In this document: positions 12,175 to 23,639 of the stretch, one piece after another | Layout of the letters: every line of letters begins with the position of its first letter | Position numbering within the stretch: the stretch's first letter is position 1 | Assembly: GCA_963969345.1 (NCBI GenBank) | Contig: OZ017767.1 | Span: 6,662,739 to 6,726,738, forward strand | Length of the DNA: 64,000 nucleotides | DNA from: Turbatrix aceti | Lineage: Eukaryota > Nematoda > Chromadorea > Rhabditida > Panagrolaimidae | Direction: 5' to 3' | The notes under the pieces: generated by a model | Told to the model about the DNA's origin: nothing | The model's database searches: none | What the model saw: only the letters and a program-made list of their open reading frames with translations | Translations under genes and position numbers: made by a program

Positions 12175-14076
12175 TTACTGCCGAGTGCGTCGAAGTCGAA
12201 AGAGACGGCTCCTTCGAAGGGGCGAAGACGGCGCCGGTTTTTTGGCACTCACTCTTATCGGGCTGCCGCTTACAAGATCGTATTTATACTTGGCAGCCAT
12301 TCGGTCCCAGAAAGCGACGTTGTTGGCGTAGATGTTTCGTTTCTGGGAAACTTTGGTGTTCATATCGATGTACGGCATGACCTGAGGCGTTGCGGGACGC
12401 GCGCGGCGTCTGCCAGGAAGCACCGGGGTTCCATTTTTGATAAACGTCGCCAGAAAGGTGACAAAATTAGTGCGCATTGTTCGGTCGTCGTCCGTGTTTT
12501 CGAAACCTGCGTAGATGAAATTGTTAAACAGGGGATCGAGTTCAGCGCCGTGGGGGGTCGCGTCAATGGGGTATTCGGTGATGGATTTGTCTTTCTGATA
12601 GGAATAAACGCTAAAGTACACAGGCATGCCAGCAGCGGCTTTTTGCCTGACTTCTCGGACTGCGGGAACGGCGAACATTATATCAGAGAGCATCTGAAAT
12701 CCCATTTCCCATTTAAATTCCAGAACGCAGGTGAACAAAAATTTTTTTTTACCTCGGTGAGTCGAGTGAAATAAAACCTGCTAGTCGGATGCCTCGGAGC
12801 GTCGCAATCTGCGTAATGGGAAATAATATCGTTGGCCGCGTCCCGGCTTCGGTTACCGTAACGCGCTTTTGTGGCCACGTTCTGACGAATCCAAGAAGCG
12901 AGGTCTTTTTTCGTGAATGCAGTCGCGATTTCTTCTGGCAGGTTAAAGATTTTCCCGGGCATGAGCACTCCGATTTGGTCCAGCGACCAGAAAACGCCTT
13001 CCAGGTGAGCTACGGAGATGAGCGTCGGCTTCTTGGGTGCCTTCCGGACAGCTTCAGCAAATCCCATGGATTGGACAAACTTTCCATCAAAATGGGGGTT
13101 AAAATAGGCAAAATTGATGTCTTCGCGGAAGATTGCGATATCCCGAGCGACGTCCTGGACATTTTCTTGCGTTTTATTTTTGAGGCACTGCTTGAGCGTT
13201 GGCGATCGGAAATCGCATCCCAGTTGCTGGGCAAGTTTGCGACTGGTTTCCACGACATCGTCCGAGCGAACCCACATCGCATTTGCCGAGCCAGAGAGCT
13301 CAATTACCTGGCTAAAAAGCCCGGCTGAATGCTCAGAAACCGAAAGCCAGGACACGCTTCCGCCTCCGGCTGAATGGCCGGCCACTGTGATTCTGGATGG
13401 ATCTGCGTCGAAGGATGCAGCAATGGCACGCGTCATTCTGAGTGCCTCCACCTGGTCCCAGAGACCCAGGTTACCAGGAATACGGTCGTCTCCCGACGCG
13501 AAAAAGCCCCAGGGACCGACTCGGTACTGAATAAAGACGACCACGATTCCCAGAGGAGTAAAATTGTCCGTGATCCGCTGGTATCCGTACTGCTCCATGG
13601 ATCCCATGAGAAAAGATCCTCCGTGGATCCAGACCATGATAGGGTATCCTTTTGGGTTCTTGGACTTGGCCTTGGGCTTGAAGATATTCAAGTAGAGACA
13701 ATCTTCACTGGAAAACGCGCCGAAGAGAGCGTTTGTCACAGCGCAGGCCTTGGGCACTGTCGTCGCGTTCAGCGGGGTGGTCCATTTCGCGGGTGGCAGG
13801 GGTTTCTGAATAATGTACATATGTATCCGGGGAGAAGAGCTCAAGTGAACGAGTTATGCATTTTGTGTATCCTACCTCTTGTCTCAGCTCTCCGACAGGT
13901 GGTTTGGCAAATGGGACTCCAAGAAAGATTTCAGCCTTCTTTCCGCTATCGGTAGTGTGATCAAAGCCGATTACTTCTCCGTAAGGTGTACTGACGCGTG
14001 GAGCACGCTGGGCCTCAACCGCCGTCAGCACCAGGCATGCAAGGGCCACCAACATACACGATGACTCGAGTCTCAT
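12175..14076 (-). CDS. Secreted type-B carboxylesterase (alpha/beta hydrolase)
   Basis: The exons are 14076-13876, 13805-12753 and 12693-12175 (590 aa, in phase). The start at 14076 puts the signal peptide (MRLESSCMLVALACLVLT) at the N-terminus; an in-frame ATG at 14100 adds eight residues. Family marks are the FLGVPFAKPPVGELR strand, EDCLYLNIF, the oxyanion-hole WIHGGSF and the nucleophile elbow GHSAGGGS. The acid is probably the Glu of HLEGVFW, and the histidine lies in PHGAELD. The catalytic Ser-Glu-His triad therefore appears complete, unlike many neuroligin-like relatives. The C-terminus is basic and Arg-rich, with no GPI or membrane segment, so a soluble secreted enzyme is likely. Substrate unknown; nematode members handle xenobiotic or lipid esters. 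Confidence 0.9.
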
Positions 14077-15331
14077 TTTTGGGTTCAGTTTCAGTATCAT
14101 TGGCCGGCCGCTTTGAAACTGAAGTGCACGCGGTTAACGTTCAGTTCAGAGACTCGTTTATATATCACGAAAAAATGGCAACGGAACTATGTAACTCCCT
14201 CCAATGGTTCCAGACAGGGGTTAGTTACGCGGGGTCGCGCGCGCAACCGCGATCACGATCCCCTCGGGCAAAGCAGCCATGCGAAAAGGGGCGCTGGGAT
14301 GGATACGCGTGGTGCTGTGCTTGCTTAGTAACTCGTATATGAATGATTCCCACCCGGTGTCTTCGGGGGCGCGTCCAACAAAAAAAAAAGTGGGTAAGGC
14401 GGAGAGAGAGACAGACGTGAACTTGACCTTCCCGTTGACAGACGCTGTTTTTCTCGGGGTAGGATTTTTTGTGCCGATACCGGTTACAAACTACGTATTT
14501 CGGGTTTTGGTATTGGAATTGTAATAAATTCGTGACAACAGTGTAGTCTGATGCACCTGAGAGACCGTCAATTGAACAGATAACACTGTGAATGTGCAGA
14601 GATGATCCAACAGTGAAATACTAAATTTAGGACCAGGTGGATCCTAGAAATACCATCACTACATACGTATTCTCTCCCCTCCCCCTCCCCTGGGTTCGTT
14701 TGCGGTTTTTTTTATGGTTTGTTTGTTTGCACGATGATGTCTTCTTCTTCTACTACCACCATGATGCATGCGCAAGTCAGAAGATATAGGCGGAGTCCGA
14801 GTCCACTAAAGTTGCTTAAACCACATAATATATCATACTTTTGTGCAGAACACGTGCAACTTTTTGCTCGGATTGTTGCCAGTTGCCACGTAAGTAGCGC
14901 GGGAATGACACTTTTTTGTGCCCGGTCACCCTAGTTTTTTTTTTCACACGCGTAGGTTGTGCAGCACAGTTTTTGAAGGGTTTCTTTCTTCCGGCGTCAT
15001 CCTATTTTATAGAGCGTCCATCCATTCATCCATCCAATTTATCGGGCAGACTAGAAAAAAACAAAAGAATTGCGTAAATTCACTCGGATTGCACGTGATA
15101 AATAAAAAAAAGCATTTGTAAACAACAACACAAACATAAAAAACAAAGAAAAGTTGGTTGTACGTTTGTCGGACGGATGGGACGGCGAAGAGGTGAATTT
15201 TAGTTATTTTAGATCATAAAAAAGGTTCAATACGCATTTAAAATAACCGTCTAGAGATCATCTTGTTTTACCGCTTTGTACCGCTAAAGAATCATTACGC
15301 AAGCATTCATCGATGTGAAAGAAGTCGGTTG
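14077..15331. other. Intergenic region, no supported gene
   Basis: Apart from the TATA-like motif there is no coding evidence. Short plus-strand frames at 14.0-14.9 kb lack domains and splice partners. The stretch ends at the 3' end of the four-helix membrane protein gene. Pyrimidine-rich patches occur near 14670-14700. Confidence 0.4.
14157..14166 (-). promoter_or_regulatory. Possible TATA box of the carboxylesterase gene
   Basis: On the minus strand the sequence reads GATATATAAACG about 85 bases upstream of the esterase ATG at 14076, a reasonable place for a TATA element with a short leader. The match is to a common short motif and is not proof of promoter use. Confidence 0.35.
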
Positions 15332-16397
15332 TCACGCTGCTGAACCTGCAACAGCACCTCCGCGAACACTGCCAGTGCCAAAGACGTTTTCGTGCTTCAC
15401 CAAATCCCTGGTGCACTTGTAAGCCTTGTAGTAGATCTCTGCGAGCCAGTACATAAAGATAGTGATGCCGGTGCAGATGAGTGCAAATGCGATCGCGAAG
15501 TAGCGGTACCCTGAAAAATATATTTATACTGTAATATTTGAGGGGGTCTTCAACGGGAGCTTGGCAATTGCGCGGGTTTTTTTATTTCTAAGTCTGTGGG
15601 ATAACCACTGGTGGTTTGGGTTTTACGTCAACGCCGCGTCAGCAGGATTTACAGCTTCTTAAAATTGGTCTATTGCAAATTATACGCTTACAAAAACAAG
15701 TTGCACGCTCGCAAGCGCATCCGACCTTGATCCTGTTTCCCCCCTCCCCCTGCGTAGAACAATCCACGCGGTGGTGGTCGATTTGCAATGTCCTACGCAG
15801 CATATGTAATTACGTGTAGGAATCACTCACATTCTTTGATGATGTCTGGTAGGTAGGGAATGTAGGCACTTGCGAGTTCGGGCGCGAAGATGGCCACGAC
15901 AGCGCCCAGCGTCAAGGCCAGCGTCAGCAGAAAGTTTAGCACCTACAAGTACTACATATATGTAAATATAATCAAAAAACGTATTTTGTTTCATTTAATA
16001 CATATATGTCTAAAAGTTTATACATATATCCTTAAAAAACGAGGAATCACTTATGTGTAATACATAAATGTATTATATTACGTGTTTTAAAAAAAAAATA
16101 ACTCACGAGAAAAAGAATATGTGGAAGGTAGAGGAAGTGAGATTTCTTGTAGTACGCGTAGGCCGAAACGATACAGACGACGAGGAGGACGACACCTTCG
16201 AAGAAGAGGATGATGATGAAGAGGAAGGAGAGCATGACGCCGATGCACGACAGCACGAAGGCTGCCTTGCGGGCTTCGACGAGCTTGCAGAGCACCTTCT
16301 GACGCTTGTACTCGACCGGGGCGTAGGTGGCGGAGATGCCGGGGTACGCAGGTGGCGGGGGGTAATCCGGGAGCGGAGGGGCGCTCGGGGCCTTCAT
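15332..16397 (-). CDS. Four-helix membrane protein with proline-rich, PPxY-containing N-terminus
   Basis: The exons are 16397-16107, 15942-15831 and 15510-15332 (193 aa, in phase). The cytoplasmic head is proline-rich (APSAPPLPDYPPPPAYPG) and contains PPAY, a PPxY-type site known to bind WW domains of Nedd4-class ubiquitin ligases. Four hydrophobic segments follow at roughly residues 45-70, 73-93, 98-120 and 135-160. A short polar Gly/Ala tail ends the protein. The layout resembles LAPTM-like or other nematode four-pass families, but LAPTM proteins carry their PY motifs at the other end, so I do not assign a family. An in-frame ATG at 16448 would extend the N-terminus by 17 residues. Confidence 0.75.
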
Positions 16398-17481
16398 TTT
16401 GGCAAAATGAGAGAAAATATCGACTTGAAGAGTTTCAACAGAGGGCAAAGCACAATGTCATGCAAGGGAGAAAAGTGGCTGCGTCTCGGTAGTAATAGCT
16501 TCGAGTCTGTCCGTCTCGGACGAAGGCCAGATGAAAATGTCTCTTTTTTTTGTATTTATGTACGTGTCTGTCTGACTAGGAAGCTTTGAGGCGAGAGGAG
16601 AGAGGGAGGAGGGAGTATCCCTCTTTCAACCGCAGGCGACAAACAGACCACCACACACGTTGCTGCCTGCTATAGCGTGTCACACAAGAAAAAAAAAAAG
16701 AACCCTGGCAGCACAGCTGTGGGAGGGCAGTCAGTCGAGTCAATGAATGCCGCAAACATTTCGAAAAAAAAGGAGACAGCTAGCAGCGGAGTATGACTCA
16801 TACTGGCTTGTCGGGGGTCAAAAACAACAACCAGCGGACATGGGACATGTTGAAATAAATGCTAGAGGTGTTTGTTTGTTTGTTTGCCTAGTCAGTCCCC
16901 CACGCAGCCAGCCACGGATATCACATCATAGGAACAACTGCTTTGCTTTGTCACCTAGCCGACAAAAAAAACTTTGTCCTGAACATGTAACACGTCATTC
17001 AACTGATTCTAACGCAGTCGATTCGATTCGAAAATCCTAGAGAAAAGTTCAGAATCGATCGACTTAAAATTTTCGAGTCGAATTTTTAGGTATTTATATT
17101 CAAATTTTTTTGAACCAAAAAGTCTTTTTAGTACTTTTTTAAACCAAAAAAATTTTTTGGCGCGTTAATAAATGTGCAAAAATTCGAATTATACATAATA
17201 TAATATTTGCAAAAAAAATTACGAAAAACCCAAATCCAAAATTTTTTGACAAAAAAAAGAACTTTATTTTCCAAAACATTTTACTGACTCGATTCTGATG
17301 TCCAGTTGTGAGCAAGCGGCCCGAAAACTCGAAATACGCTCGAATTCGTCATTAAAGCCCCGGCACTCAAAAATCAAAATTATTTCACGATATTTTATAT
17401 GTCCAATAATTCTACGATAGAAAATTCAAGTCGTCAGTATAAGTTCAAGTCGGCGCATGCAGTCGGGGTGGTGGGGATCGT
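16398..17481. other. Intergenic region, no supported gene
   Basis: A/T-rich spacer between two minus-strand genes. The block 17000-17120 repeats TCGATTCGA and TTTTCGAGTCG motifs that pair with each other in short hairpins, but no boundaries of a mobile element are clear. No coding support on either strand. Confidence 0.4.
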
Positions 17482-18835
17482 CTAGAAGACAGCTCCGATG
17501 AACATGAGCAGCATCGTGACAAGGGTGGGAGCATAGAGGACAGATTTGCCATCCAGGAGCTTATCACCGTCGTACATGTTTGTCATGGTAGTATCCTTTG
17601 CCTGGGGAAAGCTGTCAAGCGAGCGAACCTTGTCGATAAATTCAGGTGAATTGCAGTTCTCAGAGGTGCAATAGCAGTCAATGGTGCCAATCAGGTTTTC
17701 CTTGCCAGCGGTGCCGTTGAACTCTGTCTCGCAGTACTCGATGGAAACCAGCTTCTTCGCGCAGCCAGCGACGGTTGCACGCGAGATTTCGGAGCCCTTC
17801 TGGAAGACATGGGTGCTCACAATGCACGATTCCGTGCAGAGGATGGAATCGCCGTTTTGGAGCTAAAAAAAAAGGTGTATAATATTTTTGGGGGTCATTA
17901 TAATATTTTTTTTTACCTTGTTGAGACACGATAGCGTCATTTCGGTAGACTGGTATCCCTGATTGGCGGTGGAGATATCAAGGTAAGGCAAATATTTTTG
18001 GTAGATCAGGACCAGGTAGGGAAGGTCCTGGTTGCAGTTCGCTTTCTGGTTACAGAAACATCTCATCGAAAACTGAGACGCACTATCTTCGAAGAAACAA
18101 AAATCAGGATAGTAATACTTTTCGTTGAAATGAACGTCGTAGACATCGTTGAGCTGATAATTTTGTGTATCCGTAATGCTGCCAGCCAGCTTGGAATAAT
18201 CCACGGCATAGGTGCACGATCCTCCTGAACTCGGAACTGAACGGCTTAGTGCTCCGATATTACCGCTATAGAAGCATTTCATAGAACCCGGCGATTTTGA
18301 CGTTCCCGTAGTAGGGGTAGCCAAAAGAGTGTCGTAGGCCGCCTTGAAGTCCGGGTAAAATTTGATCATTTTTTCGTACCACTGCTTGTTGTTGCACTTA
18401 TCCGTACTACAGTAGCACTGCAGCTGTTTGTTGAATGGTGCCGATTTGGAAGTTTTGTCGGACAACGTGACAGAGCCTTCGAACTCGTAAAAATCGCACG
18501 TGTCAGCGTAGGCAAACTGAAAAAAAAGAGCATTTTTTTTCAAGATCCATGATACGCACTTTTTTTTTTAAAAAAGAAGATAAAAACAAACTTACAGTAG
18601 TCGAGGGACGGGCCAGGATGAAATATCCTTTAGTATTCGTGTTCAGGGCTATGATCACGCTGCACGATCCAGAAGAGTACACGGCTGTGCTATCACCTTC
18701 CTGGGGGAGACTGCTAGGATCAACCGAGGAGCTCGTGGCATACCGATTGCACTTGATCACCATACCGGCATCAAGAGGAACGATAAAGCATCCCACAACG
18801 ATCAACGCCGAGAGCAAAACCCGTTTTCGGGACAT
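17482..18835 (-). CDS. Secreted, probably GPI-anchored protein with repeated Ly6/ET-like cysteine modules
   Basis: The exons are 18835-18596, 18516-17917 and 17862-17482 (406 aa, in phase 0 at both junctions). The N-terminus is a signal peptide (MSRKRVLLSALIVVGCFIVPLDA). Three cysteine-rich modules each close with a CxC...CN-type motif: CYCSTDKCNN, CFCNQKANCNQ and CYCTSENCNS. These endings are typical of three-finger (Ly6/uPAR) folds and the nematode ET module. The last about 20 residues are hydrophobic (APTLVTMLLMFIGAVF) with no cytoplasmic tail, as expected for a GPI signal. Introns lie between modules, which suggests duplication. Partner unknown. A membrane-anchored or secreted form is inferred, not shown. 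Confidence 0.75.
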
Positions 18836-19117
18836 GACTCACGCACACGCTTCGAAGTTGAATCAGTTGTGCCGATGATATTTTCAACTTGCATCTCTCC
18901 AGATAAAAATTTACATCTCCCTTCCCTGGCCCAAATTTGTATACGTAAACGTGTGCGGAATCCAATGTGATGGGAAATAAGTGAAATTTACAACGCCTGT
19001 CACGCGTAAACAATAAAAAAGATAAAAATTAATTAATTTCAAGCAAAACCAAAAATAACTTAAATAAAATGCACGGTGGGGCAGAAATTACACGCGGTAA
19101 CTATAATAACATTATTA

Positions 19118-20558
19118 TCAAATAAAGTACGGTGGTGCTGAGCGATCGGGAGCAGTATCCGTGAATTCAGGATCCGAATCAAAGTAGATAACATCCGATT
19201 TTAACTCGTCATCGTGAAATTTAAGTATAGATGCACGGTTCCCGCAACGATAGCAATAGTTAGGCGCAGACCATACCGTAGCTATACGATCTCCGTGCGA
19301 GAGACGATAGCCTTCGTTGACGAGTTGATGCGAGCGACAGATGAGCGAGATGGCGTTTTCGTCGATGAATCGCTTCGTCGCTGTCTCGTTGAATGTATAC
19401 CCAGCGCCACGGGGATTGATGGAGAATGGAACTGTCGTTTCTTCGGGGTCAGACCAGAGGATGTCGCAGAGCTCACCGTAGTAGGGCACTTCGATGTTTC
19501 GTCTCACACCGGAGTACTGATCGATGGTGATGAGTTTTGGGGAGAGACCGCCGTGCACGCAGAAGATACGGTCATTGATCAGGGCTCCTATCGGGAGGGA
19601 ATCGAACGTCTGAAATTGCCAATAATTTAGGCAAATGTATAAAAACCCCAGAAATCCTAAATTCCGTGTAAACCGTCAAAAATGCCTAAAATTCAATGTG
19701 AAACCCTGCAAAAATCCTAAATTTTTGTGTAAAACTCCCAAAAATTTGTGAACATTCCCAAAAAATCTTAAAATTCGGCTAAAAATCCCCAAAAATCTCA
19801 AAATTCCGTAAAAAAAACCTAAAAATTCCGAAATTTTATGTAAAACTCCAAAAACCAGAAAATTTCACGTAAAACTCCCAAAATTCTGTAAAAAGCCCCA
19901 AAACCCCGTAAAAACCAAAAAAATACAAAATTACGTGTAAAACCCCAAAAACAGCAAAATTTCAGTTAAAACTAAAAAAATCCCAAAATTTCGTGTAAAA
20001 CCCCCAAAAATTCCAGATACCAACCTTGCAACAAAACTTCCAGGCAATTTGACTGCGATACCGTCGAAAACAATCCTCGGCAAAGTTGTACTGCCGAGAA
20101 ACACGCCTCGACTCGTGATTGCCTCGAAGAAGGAGGACTTTTCCCGGATACTTGAGCGTCAGCAGAAAGAGATACGTAATAACTTCGAGCGAGTAGTGTC
20201 CACGGTCGACGTAGTCACCCATGAAGACGTACGTCGAATCTTCCGGCGATCCTCCACACTTGAAGAGGTGCATCAGATCCTGGAATTGTCCATGAATGTC
20301 CCCGCAGATCGTGACAGGCACCTGAACAGGTACAACGTTTGGTTTTCGGAGGTTTTCTGTTTCTATGCTGCAAGAATGGGGATTCCAGGCACGGGGAAGG
20401 TTTGCAAGCACTTACATGTTGCATAGCACACGAAATTCTTCTTCCGGAATGTATCGGCACTGTTTGACGTAGTTCAGCCAATAGTCAACGTCTAATACTC
20501 GTCCCCGAAAGTACACCTTTTTGCCGGTGGATTTTGCGTCACCAGAACCATTTTCCAT
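19118..20558 (-). CDS. pph-6: PP6/PP2A-like serine/threonine protein phosphatase catalytic subunit
   Basis: The exons are 20558-20416, 20367-20025 and 19609-19118 (325 aa, in phase). All PPP-family metal and catalytic motifs are present: [24 protein letters not shown], and the final SAPNYCYRCGN. The YCYRCGN form separates the PP2A/PP4/PP6 group from PP1. The tail ends PPYFI, closest to the PP6 type (PYFL) and one residue off the methylated leucine that PP2A-group enzymes normally carry. The linker before the first metal motif is short (CNIIETENLRKPNVVPVQVP). The family works in the nucleus and cytoplasm with SAPS/PP2R5-type partners. I prefer PP6 but a diverged nematode-specific relative is possible. 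Intron 2 is filled by a degenerate minisatellite. Confidence 0.85.
19615..20020. repeat. Degenerate minisatellite filling a PP6 intron
   Basis: The intron is a run of loosely repeated units about 25-33 bases long, each built on a GTAAAAC-CCCAAAAAT-CCTAAAATT pattern. About 13 units can be followed by eye, with scattered substitutions and length changes. Nothing similar lies outside this intron, so it arose by local expansion. Confidence 0.7.
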
Positions 20559-20722
20559 GCCTGAAGGAAAAAATACTATCTAGAGCCAATCAATCACGGG
20601 AAACAGAAAAATAACGAGATTTTTTGTTCACAAAATGCGAGCATTGGTCACGGAACGCCAAACAGGGCGACGGTCGACGCGGAGTTGTGCAGCCCGGATC
20701 GGTTTGTTGACCTGTCCACACA

Positions 20723-22183
20723 ATGAATGGTGCTTCGATCCTGCTTTATTACATCCTGCTCCTGGCAGTCGGCTGCCTAGCGAGCAAATTCAGGATGGAG
20801 AAGCTCAATTACATCTGGTCCAAGATCGATGAGAGTTCTCTCGATCAAAAAAGGCTCCTCGGCTTCAGGACAGCCCTCGAGAAGTTTGATGCTCTTTACC
20901 TGTCGCAGAAGCAAGACGACCAGCATCGGAAGGTGAAATCTCCGTCGCTGAAGGAGATTGACACGAAGCTCGAGAGCCTCCTGGAGCGCTACGACCTCGA
21001 CGCCGCTCTCAAGGCTTTTCGTATCGTAAGTTTTTTTTGTGCTTACGATCAAGGCATGAAATCCGGCCCGCTAGCCGCAAAAGCCGGTATAAGGATTTTT
21101 AGGCCGGTCGGAAAACCCGGAAAAAATATAAAGGCATTTTTTTAAACAAAACGCGTTTTTTTTCAATTTTTTTTTCACTAAAAATGCTTTGTATTTTTTT
21201 TCAAGTTAAATTTTTTTCACATTTTTTATAATATTTTTTATTATTTGTAACAAAAATTTGTACAGAATTTGGTCAAATTTAACAAAAATGACTCTCAAAG
21301 CGAAAATGTTTTTCAAAAAGTTTCCGGAAGTCGCGGCCGATCTCAAAATTTAGGCCGCTTTTATACTTTGTTTACGATACAATTTCCCGTTGCCGTGCCT
21401 AAAAGTAATATTATTTGACATTTAGAAGTACAAATACGAACGCGAAAAAGTCTACCAAGAATCCAATCTGAGAAATACGGTACACGACCGGCATACTGTA
21501 TTCGACGATCCTCGTGTCGAGAAACTCTGGCTGACCGCGAAAAACGACGACGAACTGGTCATTGACGAGCTCGACGGTTGGTTTTTTTTCGTTTCTTTGT
21601 TGCGTGTGAATTATATTTAATTTTAGCCTGTTTTTTTTCAGATATCTACGACAGACTCAAAATCCTCGACTCAAAGATTGGACAATATCACGACGTCGCA
21701 TCCGGGCACAAGGAAGAACGAGGAAATGCCATCGAAGTCGACGACTCGCACGCCGCCGAACTCGCTTTCCTCAAATCCCTGAACGCGGAGATCGAAGCGG
21801 GGCTGCAGGATATCCGAGATATCCTAACCGGCGTCCGGGACAGCCCATTCACGGAGGTCAAGGCAAAAAAACTCTGGGCAAAGGCGAAATTGCTCAAGGA
21901 GCCTTCTGAAACCCTCGCCAGCCTTCGTTCCGACATCCGACAGTACGAAAAACTTCTCATGCGAGTCAGTCATCACAGCAGCGTTCTTTCGGATACGAAA
22001 AAGCTGCTCGCGACCGGCGGCAGCAAAGACAAGGAAGGCGAATTTCTGGAAGCCGAAGAGCTCTCTGACATCGTCGCTGATCAGGAAAAACTCGAGGCCA
22101 AGCTCAGGAAGTACGAGAAATACGTCACGGAAAGAATTCAAAAGTTGGTCGACGCTGGGGCCAGGCATCGCGACGAGCTTTGA
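20723..22183 (+). CDS. LRPAP1: Receptor-associated protein (RAP / LRPAP1), ER chaperone for LDL-receptor family
   Basis: The exons are 20723-21025, 21426-21576 and 21642-22183 (331 aa, in phase). A signal peptide (MNGASILLYYILLLAVGCLA) is followed by the RAP N-terminal signature FRMEKLNYIWSK. Helical, highly charged domains run to the end. The last four residues are RDEL, an ER-retrieval signal in place of the HNEL of vertebrate RAP. RAP binds newly made LDL-receptor relatives in the ER through lysine/histidine-rich three-helix domains and releases them in the Golgi; the C-terminal domain (about residues 150-325) is the likely main binder. The length is close to the family norm of about 350. 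I infer client receptors elsewhere in the genome. Confidence 0.9.
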
Positions 22184-22446
22184 AGACGGGGAATCTGATG
22201 TCACTTATTTTTTTGCACTTACATTTCGGGGTAATAATTTTTATTGAGCATTGACTTTTGCAATTTTTATCAAAACAGTAAATATCGTAATTTATTGGAA
22301 ACATTTGTGGTTACATTGTTCACCCGAGATCGGTGTTTGATATTTTTTGAAGAAAAGTGGAGCTGCTACATTTTCGTAATTCTTTGTGAAATTGTGCCAA
22401 ACGATGAAAAGTTATTACCGTAAACGTCATCTACCTGACATTAACC

Positions 22447-22810
22447 GGCAGGGTTACGATTGCCGAAAATCGCGTTTTCGTCATTTTTGACAATTTTTGA
22501 CACGTTGAAACTAAAAATCTACGGCATTTGAAAAGCCGGGGTACATATTGATCGACGTGATTTTTGATGGAGAATCCGATAAAAATATGGAATTCCCACC
22601 TTGAAAAATGCCAAAATAAATTATCATTTTGAAAGTAGATTTTCGGCATTTTTCAAGGGGAAAACCCATATTTTTCGCGGATTATCCGTCAAAAATCACG
22701 TCGATCAACATGTACCCCGGCTTTGAAAATGCCGTAGATTTTTAACTACAACGTGCCAAAAATTGTCCAAAATGGCAAAAAAGCGATTTTCGGCAATCGT
22801 AACTTTGCCA
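22447..22810. repeat. Fold-back element, copy A (best preserved)
   Basis: The two halves are near-perfect reverse complements over about 170 bases. The outer end reads GTTACGATTGCCGAAAATCG and its complement closes the element. Inner blocks include AAAGCCGGGGTACAT and GATCGACGTGATTTTTGA on both arms. There is no coding frame. Weaker copies occur at about 46255-46430, 48125-48425, 52440-52745 and 53485-53780, all inside introns of the PSME4 gene. I infer a MITE-like family that needs a transposase from elsewhere. Confidence 0.85.
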
Positions 22811-22963
22811 GATCATGCCTCAGGCAGGTGAATTTTACGGTGAAGCTTTTCATAGTAAAAGCTACTTTTGGCAAAATTTATGAAGAATTTCAAAAAAAAT
22901 TCCCTGGCATATTTTTTTTCCAGATCCCGCGCCAAACGAGTATCAACCCCGAGAATATTTATC

Positions 22964-23215
22964 ATGTCCGTCCAAGTACCTCCCGTCTCTTCGAGCCACA
23001 AGCGAAAGCTGCCCTCTGCTCCAGGCATCGATCTAGCCACTCACTGCCCCGAAAAACGAATCCGGCATCTCACAGAGCGCTTCCAGTCGAAGGCAGCCAT
23101 CACGCCGCCTCCGTCCAATCAACGCGTCGTGTGCATCCAGTGCCTCAACGGAGAAGGCGGCCACATCACGCATGTTCTCCGCACCATTACAGACACGCCG
23201 GCAGCCAAGTATTAA
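22964..23215 (+). CDS. Small basic hypothetical protein
   Basis: The ATG at 22964 lies just after a TTTCCAG acceptor (22923), so the 5' leader is probably spliced and the coding part is one exon of 83 aa. The protein is rich in Ser/Pro and basic clusters (HKRKLPS, PEKRIR) and has a single CxxC-like pair (VCIQC) before a GEGGHITHVL stretch. No family recognised. The composition fits a small nuclear protein. An AATAAA follows at 23301. It sits on the same strand as RAP, about 780 bases downstream, with a fold-back element between. Confidence 0.55.
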   Translation: MSVQVPPVSSSHKRKLPSAPGIDLATHCPEKRIRHLTERFQSKAAITPPPSNQRVVCIQCLNGEGGHITHVLRTITDTPAAKY

Positions 23216-23300
23216 CCGGGTCACGTCTGAAATTGTACCCCCCCCCCAGCGCAGGGATAGCCGGACTCCTTCCTGTCATATGTGTGATTGCATAATTATG

Positions 23301-23306
23301 AATAAA
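23301..23306 (+). terminator. Polyadenylation signal for the 83-aa gene
   Basis: A canonical AATAAA lies 86 bases after the stop codon of the small plus-strand gene, with no competing signal between. Confidence 0.5.
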
Positions 23307-23372
23307 TTATTCCGACGAAGAGAGACAACGTAACAGGTTAAAGGCCACGGTACAGATAGCCCGGCAGCTGCG

Positions 23373-23618
23373 TCAGACGTAAATACCGACCCAGAGGGCG
23401 AGGGCGACGGTGCCGAAGCCGAGGAAGACGGAAGCGATGGTCGCGAGCAGTACTTCGGTGACGAGTGAACGCTTCGCAGAGGATACCGTAACTTCCTGCA
23501 CGAAGAGGTAAGCGGTCGAGGCGAGACCGATCGCCAGAAGGACGAGCGAGAACTGCGAAAAGTAGGACTCGCTTACCGGGCCGCCGAAGCGCTCCATCTT
23601 GCTGATATCGACCACCAT
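23373..23618 (-). CDS. TMEM258: TMEM258, small subunit of the oligosaccharyltransferase complex
   Basis: This is a single-exon protein of 81 aa. It has two hydrophobic helices and the family signature: SPV-like start (GGPVSESYF), VVLLAIG-like first helix (LVLLAIGLASTAYLFVQEVT), and a second helix ending GFG....ALWVGIYV. The C-terminal WVGIYV is identical to that of animal TMEM258. The protein is a core subunit of the ER oligosaccharyltransferase that N-glycosylates nascent chains. The ATG at 23618 matches the family length of about 79-81. The SERINC gene ends about 390 bases upstream on the same strand, so the two could share a transcription unit. Confidence 0.95.
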   Translation of the reverse strand: MVVDISKMERFGGPVSESYFSQFSLVLLAIGLASTAYLFVQEVTVSSAKRSLVTEVLLATIASVFLGFGTVALALWVGIYV

Positions 23619-23639
23619 GATTGGTTGTTGGTGAGAGTG

